Below are positions 37,901 through 47,800 of a DNA stretch of 64,000 nt, piece after piece. This DNA comes from Chamaea fasciata (Eukaryota; Chordata; Aves; Passeriformes; Sylviidae): the NCBI GenBank assembly GCA_029207755.1, contig JARCOQ010000001.1, positions 89,329,637 through 89,393,636 of the forward strand. The letters are read 5' to 3'. Both the position numbers and the translations under genes were made by a program. The stretch's first letter is position 1; each line of letters begins with the position of its first letter. Below the pieces are notes generated by a model that was not told the origin of the DNA, did not search any database, and saw only the letters and a program-made list of their open reading frames with translations.

Positions 37901-40481
37901 AAAAACTTTCACTACAGCTCTTTCAATTAAATAAAAGCACACAGTTTAGCTATCAACACCACTTCATTACTGTAATAAATAAAAAAAAAGCACACGGAGG
38001 TCTATTGACTATATGAAAAAACATACATGCATCGTTAATCACCATTTTAGCTTGTTTGTGTTTGAGTCTACTGGTTACAGAGTTTAATTCCAAACAGAAC
38101 TATTCCACCTCTTATCATCATATCCTTCTGATCAGTTATCTTAACTGTAAACGATCCCTGTCAGATTAGAAAGAGATAAATAACATTGAGTCAAGCTGAA
38201 AAAAGAGAAATGGGGCACAGCAATCTTGCATCAAGTCATACCTCCTTGTTTTATCATAGAGTCATGTGGGACTGGACTGCTTAAGTCGGAAGGGCCACGT
38301 CCCACACACCTTGACTCAGCTGCGGCATTTAGAACATGACCGACAAGGTGAGCGCATTTATGGGTATACATTTATAAATCTGAGAGCTTCAGCATTGCTG
38401 GCCAGCTTTAAGGATGCTACTGCAAGAAGCCTTCAACAATCATACTTTTTCTTTCCTTTTTTTTTTTTTTTTTTTAAAAAGATTTTTTTCCTCCCCTGTT
38501 TGAGGTCCCGTTGAGACTTACCCGAAAGGTCTCTGTATGAGAGCTGGATGAAGCTGCTGGACACCAAAGGCAAAACCTACCAACAAAAACACATCACATT
38601 CTCTGTATGGGTGTATTTGGCCACTTATTTATGCTACACACACACACACACAAAAAAAAAATTACAGAGTAAGAGCCTTCACTAATAGCCTGCAGTAACA
38701 ACATCTGAAAGGCTGTAGAACCAAAAATTAGAGAGCAAAATATATCAGTCTATACACACACACAGAACTTAAACTAGTAAAGCACACACTTCCCTAGAGA
38801 TGTTTAAGAAAGTGACTTTTTCTAAACAAGTACAGGGTCTTCATTCACATTTTACCTGGTTCTCCATTTGGATCCCTAACTTTAGCATCTGAATGACTGG
38901 ATAGTACTTTCCATTCATCAGTGTATTTGTGTAATTTCTACAGACTTAAAATTTAAGTCACCTCTACTCATGAGGACTTAGCACAGGGGGTCAAACCCCA
39001 ACTTCATTTCTGTTCTCCAAACACCTAAGCATAAACCCTGTCTTTCCTTGACAGGCAATTAATTACTCGCACGAGTGTTCATCAGGCTAAACACAGGGAA
39101 ACTCAGAATGGGCTCCTTTAAAGCACAAATGTGCACACACTCCACGGTCACTCTTGCTGCAAAGCAGCATTCCGGGAAGTGGCTAGGACATCAGATTGTC
39201 TCAGATGTGGTCTTAGGAAGAGCCATTTCATTTTAAAATCTGCCTAATAGCTGCCATCTGATTGAGAAGTTTGCATTAAGATATTGTTTGTATTAATAAG
39301 ACTGCACACATTGGAAGCGATTCACTCCTAGGCCAATCTTACCCTGCAACGATACTGTAAATGGTCAGCGCCACCACATTCCCAGCAGCAGGAATAACCA
39401 ATGAAGTGTTTGAGCAGTGGAAGTCTTCCTGGGGAACTCCAGATATTTTATCTCTGATCGCTTTTGTTTTTTAAATAAGGCACATGTGCAAAATAGCCAG
39501 AAAGTTACTACATGCTGCATTTAAAAATCAAAACCAAAGCACGCCCAACTGTGTGCGTACTTCAGGAAGGTGGAAGGCGGCACTACCTTTTTTTGAAGTT
39601 TTACTCTCTTCAGAAACCTGAGGTACGGAGAGAAAAGCCATTCGGGGCTGCTTCCTCACCTGGCTGCATTATCCGCGGCTTGGCACCCAGGTACGCCAGG
39701 TTCACGTTGGCTTTCCTGCCATCGATGATGGGGTTGGGGTCCTTACAAGCCCTTTCAGCAGCAGCTCTGTCAGCCATGGTGACCTTAACGGGCGATGCCG
39801 CGCATTAGATCTCTTTCCGCGGGGAAGGAGAAGCCTCCCGCCCATAGCAGCGACCCGGCCGAACCCGCGGGAGACGCCGAGGGGCCCCCGGCCGGATCCC
39901 GGTCCCGGCCCCGGTCCCGGCCGGCCCGCCGAGCGGAGCGAGGCGCCGGGAGCCGCGGCGGGCGCAGGGCGGAGGGCGCGGGCCGAGCTCCGCCACCGGC
40001 AGATAAACCCCGCAGCGGCCGTATCAGCGAGCAACAGGCGTGCTGGCGGTGTGCGAGGAATTGGGCAATTCCCCCCCTCAATCTCCTTTTTCAGTAATTC
40101 CTCCCCCCCACCCCCTCCTGCCTCTATCCAAACTCCACAGCAGGGAGAGAGAAAAATAAAAAGGAAGAAAAAAAAAAAAAAGAGAAAAGCAAAAAGCCCC
40201 TCCCGGCCCCCGAGCTCTCACAGCGGCCCCCGCGGAAGTTTCCCCGCGATGCCCGCCCGCAGCCGCCCACCTGCCCCGCCGCCCCCCGCCCTGCCCCGCG
40301 CCCCGGCACTTACAAAGCCGTATCCCCGGGACTTGCCCGTCTGCCGGTCGGTGATGACCACCGCCTCCTCGATGTCCCCGAAGACCTCGAAGTACTTGCG
40401 CAGGCTGGAGTCGGTGGTGTGGTAGGGCAAGCCCCCGACGAAGATCTTGGTGTAAGTGGTGTCCTTCTGCGTCGTGTGCAT
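31650..40481 (-). CDS. RBM24: RBM24, RNA-binding motif protein 24 (four coding exons)
   Basis: Coding exons are 40481-40314, 39783-39660, 38576-38522 and 31977-31650 (168+124+55+328 = 675 nt, 224 residues plus TAG). The protein has one RRM at about residues 11-88, with RNP2 IFVGGL at 13-18 and RNP1 RGYGFVTM at 52-59. The low-complexity tail is rich in Ala, Tyr, Pro and Gln and ends in ADRMQ. I recognise the sequence as RBM24; its paralogue RBM38 has a different tail. The family binds GU/U-rich RNA, promotes muscle-specific exon inclusion and affects mRNA stability in heart and skeletal muscle. The length is close to vertebrate orthologues (human about 236). All introns are GT-AG, of 530, 1083 and 6544 bp. 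The chosen ATG has A at -3 and begins the conserved N-terminus MHTTQKD. The frame stays open a little upstream but without a nearby ATG. The gene appears intact. Confidence 0.97.
33785..33826. repeat. A-rich (A5-6 G)n simple repeat in RBM24 intron 3
   Basis: Runs of A broken by single G residues make an imperfect simple repeat. In the transcript it reads as a long U/C tract. No gene function is implied. Confidence 0.85.
36065..36224 (+). mobile_element. CR1 3' fragment in RBM24 intron 3
   Basis: The segment carries the typical CR1 3' UTR: ttcaaggccaggctggatgg, then ggcaggggttggaa, then aaggtcccttccaaccc, and ends cctatgactttgtgattct. It is inserted antisense to RBM24. Confidence 0.9.
38253..38330 (-). 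mobile_element. Possible CR1 relic in RBM24 intron 3
   Basis: The plus strand reads atcatagagtcatg, then aagtcggaagggccac, which resembles a diverged minus-oriented CR1 3' end. The match is short and uncertain. Confidence 0.35.
38457..38475. repeat. T19 homopolymer in RBM24 intron 3
   Basis: A run of 19 T on the plus strand reads as A19 in the RBM24 pre-mRNA, starting about 45 nt after the exon 3 donor. It could be an old retroposon tail or simple slippage. Confidence 0.9.
38522..38576 (-). CDS. RBM24: RBM24 coding exon 3 (55 nt)
   Basis: This short exon encodes [19 protein letters not shown], with split glycine codons at both ends. The acceptor AG is at 38578-38577 and the donor GTAAGT starts at 38521. 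At 55 nt it is not a multiple of three, so skipping it would shift the frame of the whole tail after residue 97. A (TG)8 tract followed in the transcript by ordinary sequence lies about 60 nt upstream of its acceptor. Confidence 0.95.
38636..38651 (-). repeat. (CA)n = UG repeat in RBM24 intron 2
   Basis: The plus strand carries (CA)8 followed by ten A; in the RBM24 transcript this reads as a U tract and then UG repeats, ending about 60 nt before the exon 3 acceptor. A shorter CA run lies at 38755-38764. UG-rich RNA is a known ligand class for RBM24, RBM38, CELF and TDP-43 proteins. Confidence 0.8.
39660..39783 (-). CDS. RBM24: RBM24 coding exon 2 (second half of RRM)
   Basis: The exon encodes residues 57-97 plus the first base of codon 98. 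It starts [18 protein letters not shown] and ends at AKPRIMQP. The acceptor is TTAAG/GTC at 39785-39784. The donor is CCAG/GTGAGG, with GT at 39659-39658. It completes RNP1 and the last beta strand of the RRM. The acceptor's pyrimidine tract is interrupted by a GC-rich stretch. Confidence 0.96.
40314..40481 (-). CDS. RBM24: RBM24 coding exon 1 (start codon, first half of RRM)
   Basis: The exon encodes residues 1-56, from MHTTQKD through RNP2 and into the first half of RNP1 (SRGYGF). It ends in TTT followed by donor GTAAGT at 40313-40308, so the intron is phase 0 and splits RNP1 between Phe56 and Val57. The start codon is 40481-40479. The exon sits in a CpG island. A 225-aa open frame at 40078-40755 is only a wrong-frame shadow of this exon. 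Confidence 0.97.
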
Positions 40482-40990
40482 CTTCCGCCCGGCCCTGCGC
40501 GCCGCGCCGCGATCTGCACCCACGCGTGGCCGCCGGGGCGTGCGGGTCCTGGGCGGCGAGACCCGCTTCCAGACTCAGCCCCGCTCTTTTTTTCCTTTCT
40601 ATTTTTTTTTTTCTCCTCTCTTCCCCCGCCCCCCGTTTTCCCCCCGCCACCCAGCTACAATGCAATTCCCTTCTGCCTTTGCAGACCCAGCTTCCTCCTC
40701 CTTCAAGAGCGGAGCCTCGCAGCCTCGGGCGGTTTTGAGGTAGGTACCGGCACAAGGAGGAGGGGAGGCCGGGCAGCAGCCAGCCTGGCGGCCGTAGCGC
40801 TGGAAACGAGCAGAAACAGCAGCTGGAAGAGGAGTGCAGGGCCTGGGCTCTAACAACTGACTGGCCTCCCCCCTAAAAGCCACCGGGTCGGGCACTCTCG
40901 GTTCCTCCTCCTCCTCCTCCTCCTCGCAGGGGCGGGGACGGCGGCGGGGCGGACCGCGCTCTCGGCCGCGGCGCAGCCGGGTCTGACACG

Positions 40991-41009
40991 CAGCTGTTGG
41001 CAACAGCTG
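40991..41009. promoter_or_regulatory. Palindromic pair of CAGCTG E-boxes
   Basis: The 19 bases cagctgttggcaacagctg form a perfect inverted repeat with 9-base arms and a single central G. Each arm carries one CAGCTG, the E-box type bound by MyoD-family bHLH factors. It lies about 510-530 bp upstream of the RBM24 start codon. A third CAGCTG is at 40820-40825. The motif is seen directly; its function is inferred. Confidence 0.55.
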
Positions 41010-41324
41010 GATGCCCCCCGTGCGGCGGCAGCCGGGCCGCGGGTCCGCCAGGCAAAGGGGCGGCCTCAGAGGTGCCCCTCGGGGAGGCCCGGTGCCCTTC
41101 GAGGCAGATTTGCTGCAATCAGCAAGTGCCAGGAGACAGGGTCCGGTAGGGTCACCGGTGCCCGGCCAGCCAGTGTGCCCGCGGGCACAGGCGGCTCGCT
41201 GGCTGCTGGCGGTGCTCAAATGCTTCGATCCCTCCCCGAAGGCTTGTGGTCAAACCTCTGCAACCTCCGCTTACTGCTCTCTCCAGGCTAGCAAAACTAC
41301 AGAGCTGCAACACATCCATTTCTG

Positions 41325-41348
41325 TTGTGGTGGTGGTGGTGGTTGTGG
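41325..41348. repeat. (TGG)n short repeat
   Basis: About five TGG triplets just upstream of the RBM24 CpG island. The polyglycine, polythreonine or polyvaline in overlapping open frames comes from this repeat. Confidence 0.85.
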
Positions 41349-43895
41349 TTCTTGCTATTCGTTTGGTTACAAGATGGAAAAAAAAAATGGTAAAACTGTT
41401 TCCCTTGTTTTTCTCTTCTCTTGCTGCCTCTGCCCAATGCTGGGACTGGGAAGGATGAAGAGAAGCATAAAGAAAGGAATGTCTGTGTGACATGAAGAGA
41501 CAGAGGACTGTAGAGTTGGGGGGAGGGGGAGGCAAGGAAGGGAGGCTCACAGGGAGACCAGAAAGATGGGAGGAAGGTTAAAGATTGGGGAAGAGAGATG
41601 TGCATATGTGTGTAGGCTTCTAAACCGTTCTCTTGCGGTCCCAAAATCTTGATACATACTGTGTGTCTCTTTTTCTGCATTCACCTTCCTCTATCTGCTA
41701 GGCTTTTCCCTATGAAGACTCTCTCCCTTGGAAAAAAAGAGCAATGCATCATTTGCAAGACAGACTTTTACAAAGTTCTTCAGCCCCTCTGGTACCAAAC
41801 ATTAACCATAATGAGAGCACTTAGCCCTAAACTCAGGCCCTGTGTGCCCATATCGAACCTTAGCTTCATTTGATTTTTCATCAGTAGTTTTCCTAGTTCT
41901 AATAGCCTTTACAATGCTAAGCCATGCTGTCACTAAACCCTACTTGATCCTTCAGACTCTCCAGATTAAGTTTGGTTTAATGTGTTAAGACTAACTCAAC
42001 TGAAACCTAGCAACACCAGCAGGAGGAGACATAAATGTTGCTCTTCAACTGAAATTATGACCAGCCCGTAACCTTGACCTCAATTCAGTTAGGTCAGCTA
42101 ACTCTGTCCCCAAATGTCTTCCAGCTTGACTCTCCTGTTGGTCTGGAACATTGTGTTAAACCTGACACTCCAGCCGCTTCTGTTTCCAGGGCTAATTCTA
42201 ACTTTAAACTCTAGCCCAGTGACCTGAACTTAAATAGTAGCCCAGTTAAGGGTGTCAGTGCTCAATGGAGCCCTGCAGCACACAGCCCACTTAGTAGTGC
42301 ATTTAACTTCTCAGACCCCTGTGGACCTGGAAGATGAACTTCACCTAAAACCAAATGTAGTCTACCCCCTCATGTTTCCTTTCCCTTGCTGGGCCCAGCA
42401 CTCCTGAGTGACTTGTGGTGTCTGCACAAAGGGTGAATTAGCCTGGCTTTCCAGTCATTACACAAACTCCTGGATAAAGGCCAGAAAAGAAAACATTTGG
42501 CTGCCCCAGAACTACTTGCAGATGTATTTAGGAGTTCACCTTTTTCAGCCCAAGTGGAAGACTGATGGCTTTGACAGACCCAAACCCAAAATCTAGCTTT
42601 TTGGTCTAGCAGCAACAGCAGGTCTTCCAGGATTCAGAAAAAATCCCTAACCTTCCACACTGTGTCTCAACAAAAGATAAACATCTTGCATTTAGGTAGG
42701 GTTCATCATGCAGCCCTTGTTCATACTGCTGATTCAAAGTAACTGCAGTACAGTTTTCAACCTACTCTGACAGGCTAATACATCCTCTTCTGTAAAAACC
42801 AGAAGTGACACTGGCCATTAACAGATCAAAATATATCCTGTAAGCTATGCTACAACTACTGTATTAGCACCCTCAGTTTAAGATGGCAATCCCAGTAAAA
42901 TTCAGGAATAAATACAGTTTCCTAGCCCATTTATTTCTATTAAAAACTGAACTGCATCACTAATACTATCACAGGAAAACAACCCCTATTATTGAAGGAT
43001 AAGTCCTCAAAACTCAGTATTACCTTACATCCCTTCTAGTATTGGACCTTTTTCTGCTTTGGTGGTCTGACAGAATCTAAGGTGTGATTTTCCAGCCTTA
43101 TGATACCTAGGAATCCTTACCTAAATCCCAGAGAAGTGATACCTCATTATTTGCAACTTCCTCTAATTCATTCAGTCCAGTGTCAACACAAGACTTTATT
43201 TTTGTGTGGCATAACCTGTGAAAAACAAACACAGGCCTCCAGCTCTTGGATGCATGATCTTATGACTGAACTGTGACTGATACGATTCTGCTAGCACCAG
43301 GCTATCTACTCCTTCAGCAGCCCTCAGAAATAAAAATATTTTCCAACCATATCTCAGTCTTAATCATCACTTTAGGTTTACCCAAAGAGAAGGGTGACCT
43401 CTATCTTATGAAAATTAATTCAAGACCATTTGAACACTTTAGTGATCAGGAATATATTGTATGCTTCTCTCCTATACCATATGTTTACTCCAGATATTGG
43501 GCTAGTCTTAATCCAAAGGAAGTTACCACCAACAGCCTAGGAAGGGAGTTCTTTCAGATTCACCCATTGTGGAAATGTTCTGGACTGATTGGGGCTCGTG
43601 TCTTTGTACTAGGGCCGGGTTTCTGCAAAGCTTGAAGAGCGAGGTTTAGCTACCGAACCTGTAGGTACCACAGAAAACTGATGAATTTGGATGAATTCAG
43701 ATGAGTATTAGCCTGGAGTTGGCTTGAGTTCATGGGACAGTGTTTACCTAGCCATGCTGGATGTCTGGCTAAGTTTGCAGTCAGACTAATGGATTTTAAG
43801 ATTTAAAGGCATGGACTGTATAGCATTTATTGTGCTGAAGGGAAATTCCTAGAACTCTTCACCAGTGTCATTTTTCCAGTTGCTTGAGATAATAT

Positions 43896-43928
43896 GTATT
43901 TTGGTGGATTTTGGTGTATTTTGGTGTT
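43896..43928. repeat. Short 10-bp tandem repeat (about three copies)
   Basis: The unit gtattttggt is repeated about three times with one base changed in the middle copy. Confidence 0.75.
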
Positions 43929-44824
43929 TGGAGATGGGTCAGCTGATGACTTACTGCTAGGGATCTGGTTGTGGCTTTGCAATGTAAGTGCAGCAGAAAG
44001 ACATGTGTTCCTATATGCTGCAGATTTTGCAGGAGTGATGCCACTGGTGAAAGTGTGATAGTTTGGGCAAGAAGTGAGAACATGTGGAAAGAGGAGTGTC
44101 TATATAGAGCATTCCTGGGTGAGATGTGAAACTGAGGTTCCTAAACACATGGAAATATGGAAATTCAACCAGGGTCACCCATGTTTTGGTAACTACCACA
44201 AACAGTATTGGTCCTGTAGGTAGCTCTGTTGGCCTTTTCAGGATCTCAGTTTTAAATCAAAGTAGAATACAGGCACCCAGGTCTTGCTGCAGTCTTTTAT
44301 ATCACTGGGAATCTCTCCTAGGTATGGAGGTATTGTTGCTGAAGGGTATTGTAGCTGACAATTACCTTCTATGTAATTTTAATTGTTTTAAAATATATAT
44401 CTGAAGCTATAAATGAGAAAGTGATCTAGTGTTTCATTTGGAACCTAGTAACACGGGTTAATGGGAGGAAACCCCAGAAGCTATCAGTCACAATTAATTG
44501 GTTTTACTCAGAGATTTTGTGTTTTTGCTGTCGAGGTAGGATAGAATAGACAGCTTTCCAGTTTACCAAATGTTGCCACTCAGTGGTATCAGCGTAACTG
44601 TAATATCATGCTTTTTATTTATTTATGAACACCATATGCCTGTCATGTTGGAAACCAATGGATGTTGTGTGTTCATTCATTAGGTTTCTAGAAACAACAA
44701 AGACCCGTGATTATATTGCACACCAGTCATTCTTGCTACTGCTTTATTTCAGTAAATAATAGTGGTCTTCAGAACATTCACTGCACCATCAATTCACCGC
44801 ACAATTAAATTCAGCTGGAATTTC

Positions 44825-44890
44825 TATATACATATACATACACATATATATATATATACATGTACGTAAGCATATACTTACACACACATT
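44825..44890. repeat. AT/AC dinucleotide-rich microsatellite
   Basis: Mixed TA and CA repeats with interruptions; a similar tract lies at 46960-46992. Confidence 0.8.
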
Positions 44891-47800
44891 TTTTGTGCTA
44901 ACACTATTATTAGAATGCCTGGGGCCTAAACTACCATGTTTTGTTATGCAGGGCTGAAAATTAAAGTAATTCTTTCTCTGTTAACCTAGTAAGACCATCA
45001 GTTTGGTCAGTGAGACATTTCTGCTGAAGTTCCATAATGCCATAGCTCCGTGAAAGCATTTGGCTAATAACATTAGGCATGGCTTTGTCTGCTAATCTGT
45101 GCACTTCCACCAACTACATCCCATTACAGAGAAGAGCAGAATGTCTAACCTCTGCTCTGCTCAGTGTGATAGTTTGACTTTGTCTAGGGAAGCATGAAGT
45201 AGGTACTACACTCATGTTCCAACAGATTACAGTGAGAGAAACTTGGAAACCTCATCATCTTCTCACTCTTCTTGCTGATCTACAATCTTTATCTAGGATA
45301 AGTTCTTGAATTGTGAATTTCTGCTAAAAGTTTCCTAACTGGGGAAGCTTCCACCATCTGTCTCCTGATAGTGTCCCCATTATGACAGATTTCATTATAG
45401 GATACTTTTTCCCCCCTGAAACCTATTAATATTGCCGTATTCCAAAGTCCCTTTTTGTTACAGTATCTGAGCTCTAAGCCACATGATCTTCAACTATGAA
45501 AACATCCTTATTCCCAATTAAATCACCAAATGTCAACCACCAGGTGTAGTTTCTGATGGGAATATTTTTCCCTTTAACAGGCAGTGGAAGAGGTGACTCA
45601 GAATTTCAGTGATCCAGCAAACAAAATTCAAAGCTTGTGGAACCGTAGATTTAAGACACATTGCCTATCTGTAGGAAAATAATAGACATGTCAGGGGAAG
45701 CAGGGGTGAATGATGAGTGAAGCCAGAACGTTGAATTCATCCATAAAAGTTACAATGCATGTCATGTTGGTAGGGGAACATGAGGAAAAGGTATGTTGGG
45801 AAAAAAAAAAAAACAAACAAGGAAAAGGGTTTATGAATATCAAGTCATGAGTGCTATACTGAACAGTGCTGGCCAGTGCTAGAACAGGTCAAAAGGTAGA
45901 ACGAGGCTGATGCCTGGTGTGAACTGGAGTTGTCCTATGATGCTGAAACGGAGGGAGCACTGATGCCAGAGGCTGAACCTGCGAAATCACAGAGCTCTCA
46001 CACCCCCATGTGACACACTCAGGGTTGGAACAATGATTCCTAATGTTGACAACAAGCAAGGCAGTTGTGTCAGGGAAGCAATAAATTAGGTTTTGCAGAC
46101 TAGCTAAAGCTTATAAATTGGAGTGTGAAACACCTGAGTCTCATACTTACCTGTCCTGATCACAGGCAACTAAGAGACAGACATTTAACAAATCTGCAAA
46201 ATCCTATTGATGTTCTGACTGGAGTGATAGCTGAATGACTGCCTGCTAAGCACACTCCTGTGCATCTTTAAAACGTTGCATACCCACTCCACCATAGCAC
46301 CCAATGGGAAAACCAGTGCTTGGACCTATCTGCTGAGCCATAAACACATAGCCTGGACTAATAAAACACGTAACTCATTACCTGCTTGTATTTTGTATGC
46401 AAAACAAGAAGTCTGGTACAAAGAATATTGTTGAGAAAAAAATTCTCAACCAGTCTAAACTGGTGAAGCACTGCTAAAAGCAAAGAAATTAAACCAAATT
46501 ATATCACTTTGCATCTGACCTGCAGTCAAATAAACAGGAAAGAAAAGAGAAACAAATATGGGGATGCTGGTGAAAGACAGTCACTAAACCCTCGCCAGTT
46601 ATTATTACAAGGGATTAAACTGGCAGTCGACAAGCTGTATGCCAGACATCAGCCTCATAGAACACTGCACATCTCTTAGCAGAAGTAGGTTAGTAGAAAA
46701 GAAATGTGGATACATGGATAGAAATGTAGAGAAGATCTCATTTAAACACCCTTCAGCCCCTTAGTCCTTAGTGAGAAACTGATGACATGAATGCCATAGT
46801 TCTGCAGCTCTGGATTTGGGAATAGCCATGTCAGTCGTCTCGTGCACTCTCAGCCCTCCAGAGAAGTGACTTATGTTTTCCTGTCAGAGAGCTGGAAGAT
46901 TCTAATTTATGGCCAGAAAATACCATATCTTCGTTTGTCAAGTTCAACCCAACTCAATATATATACATACACACACATACATATATATATTTTAAGGACT
47001 TAGTTCTTCTATTGCTTGTACTGGGGAAAGTGAATTTGCAAGAAAATTTGCTTTCACCTCACTGCTGAAGCAATTAAAGTAGAGTCCAAAATGTTCCCTT
47101 GACTACTTTCTCATTAAGAGGAAAAGAGAGGTTTCAGTGTTCCTCAGCACTCACCCAGGGACGTCTGCTAATCACAGCACGAGCAAAGAAGAGAGAGAAC
47201 TGCTCCAGAGAACTGTCCTCTCCTTTCCTTTGGAGATATCTGGGGCATAAAGGCACGTAGAGGAAAAGCAGATGACTTAAATTTGTGCTTCATCTTCTTC
47301 TCACAGCATCTTTTGCCAGGGATGTGGAGGCATTCTTCATGTTGTGACTTGGACAACCAGACTAGAGCTTGAGACTTTCTTTGCAAGGGCTGAAGAGAGG
47401 TTTTAGGAGGGAAGATGGACTTTAGCTGGAGGTCATCCCATTTATGCGCTGTCCTCTGTCTGGATAGACAGCGTATTGCCAGTTTCACCCATACTGTGCT
47501 CATGAGCTGTGTTGTAGGAGAATGTAGCTTGTTTACTAGCTCAGCCATGTTTTCTGATCCAAAGATATCATCTTGCTGTCAAGTATTTTTAGTCTGAGCT
47601 TCTTACTATCCAGTTTACTTTGCAGTCTTGGTTTCTTCAACTAAAATTAGCTGCAATATAACAATAGCTTTTAGGTGGTTCCACTTGTTGGATTAAATGT
47701 GATTTGTTAAAAAAAAATAGCAGCGTGTGATAGTCGTTTAGTGCCTTCATTCCAGAAGGACCTTGGAGAGATTTACTACCCTGCGCTGAGTCTCACCACC

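Larger units (their letters stand above)
39780..41250 (-). promoter_or_regulatory. CpG island, RBM24 promoter and 5' region
   Basis: This GC-rich, CpG-dense block stands out sharply from the AT-rich surroundings. It covers coding exon 1, intron 1 and at least 700 bp upstream. I see no TATA box, as is usual for CpG-island promoters. It contains three CAGCTG E-boxes (40820-40825, 40991-40996, 41004-41009) and a CCT repeat (40903-40925). The transcription start cannot be placed exactly; a position between about 40500 and 40800 is plausible. Long GC-rich open frames here on both strands are compositional. Confidence 0.85.

Noticed and set aside
40078..40755. 225-codon minus-strand frame across RBM24 exon 1
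   Set aside because: It is a different frame from the RBM24 start, runs through the splice donor into intron 1, and is open because of GC-rich composition.
40599..41550. Several long open frames upstream of RBM24 on both strands
   Set aside because: Arg/Gly/Pro-rich compositional frames in CpG-island DNA; overlapping on both strands with no domain.
47168..47548. 126-codon minus-strand frame
   Set aside because: No domain, no splice or homology signal that I recognise; a length expected by chance in 64 kb.
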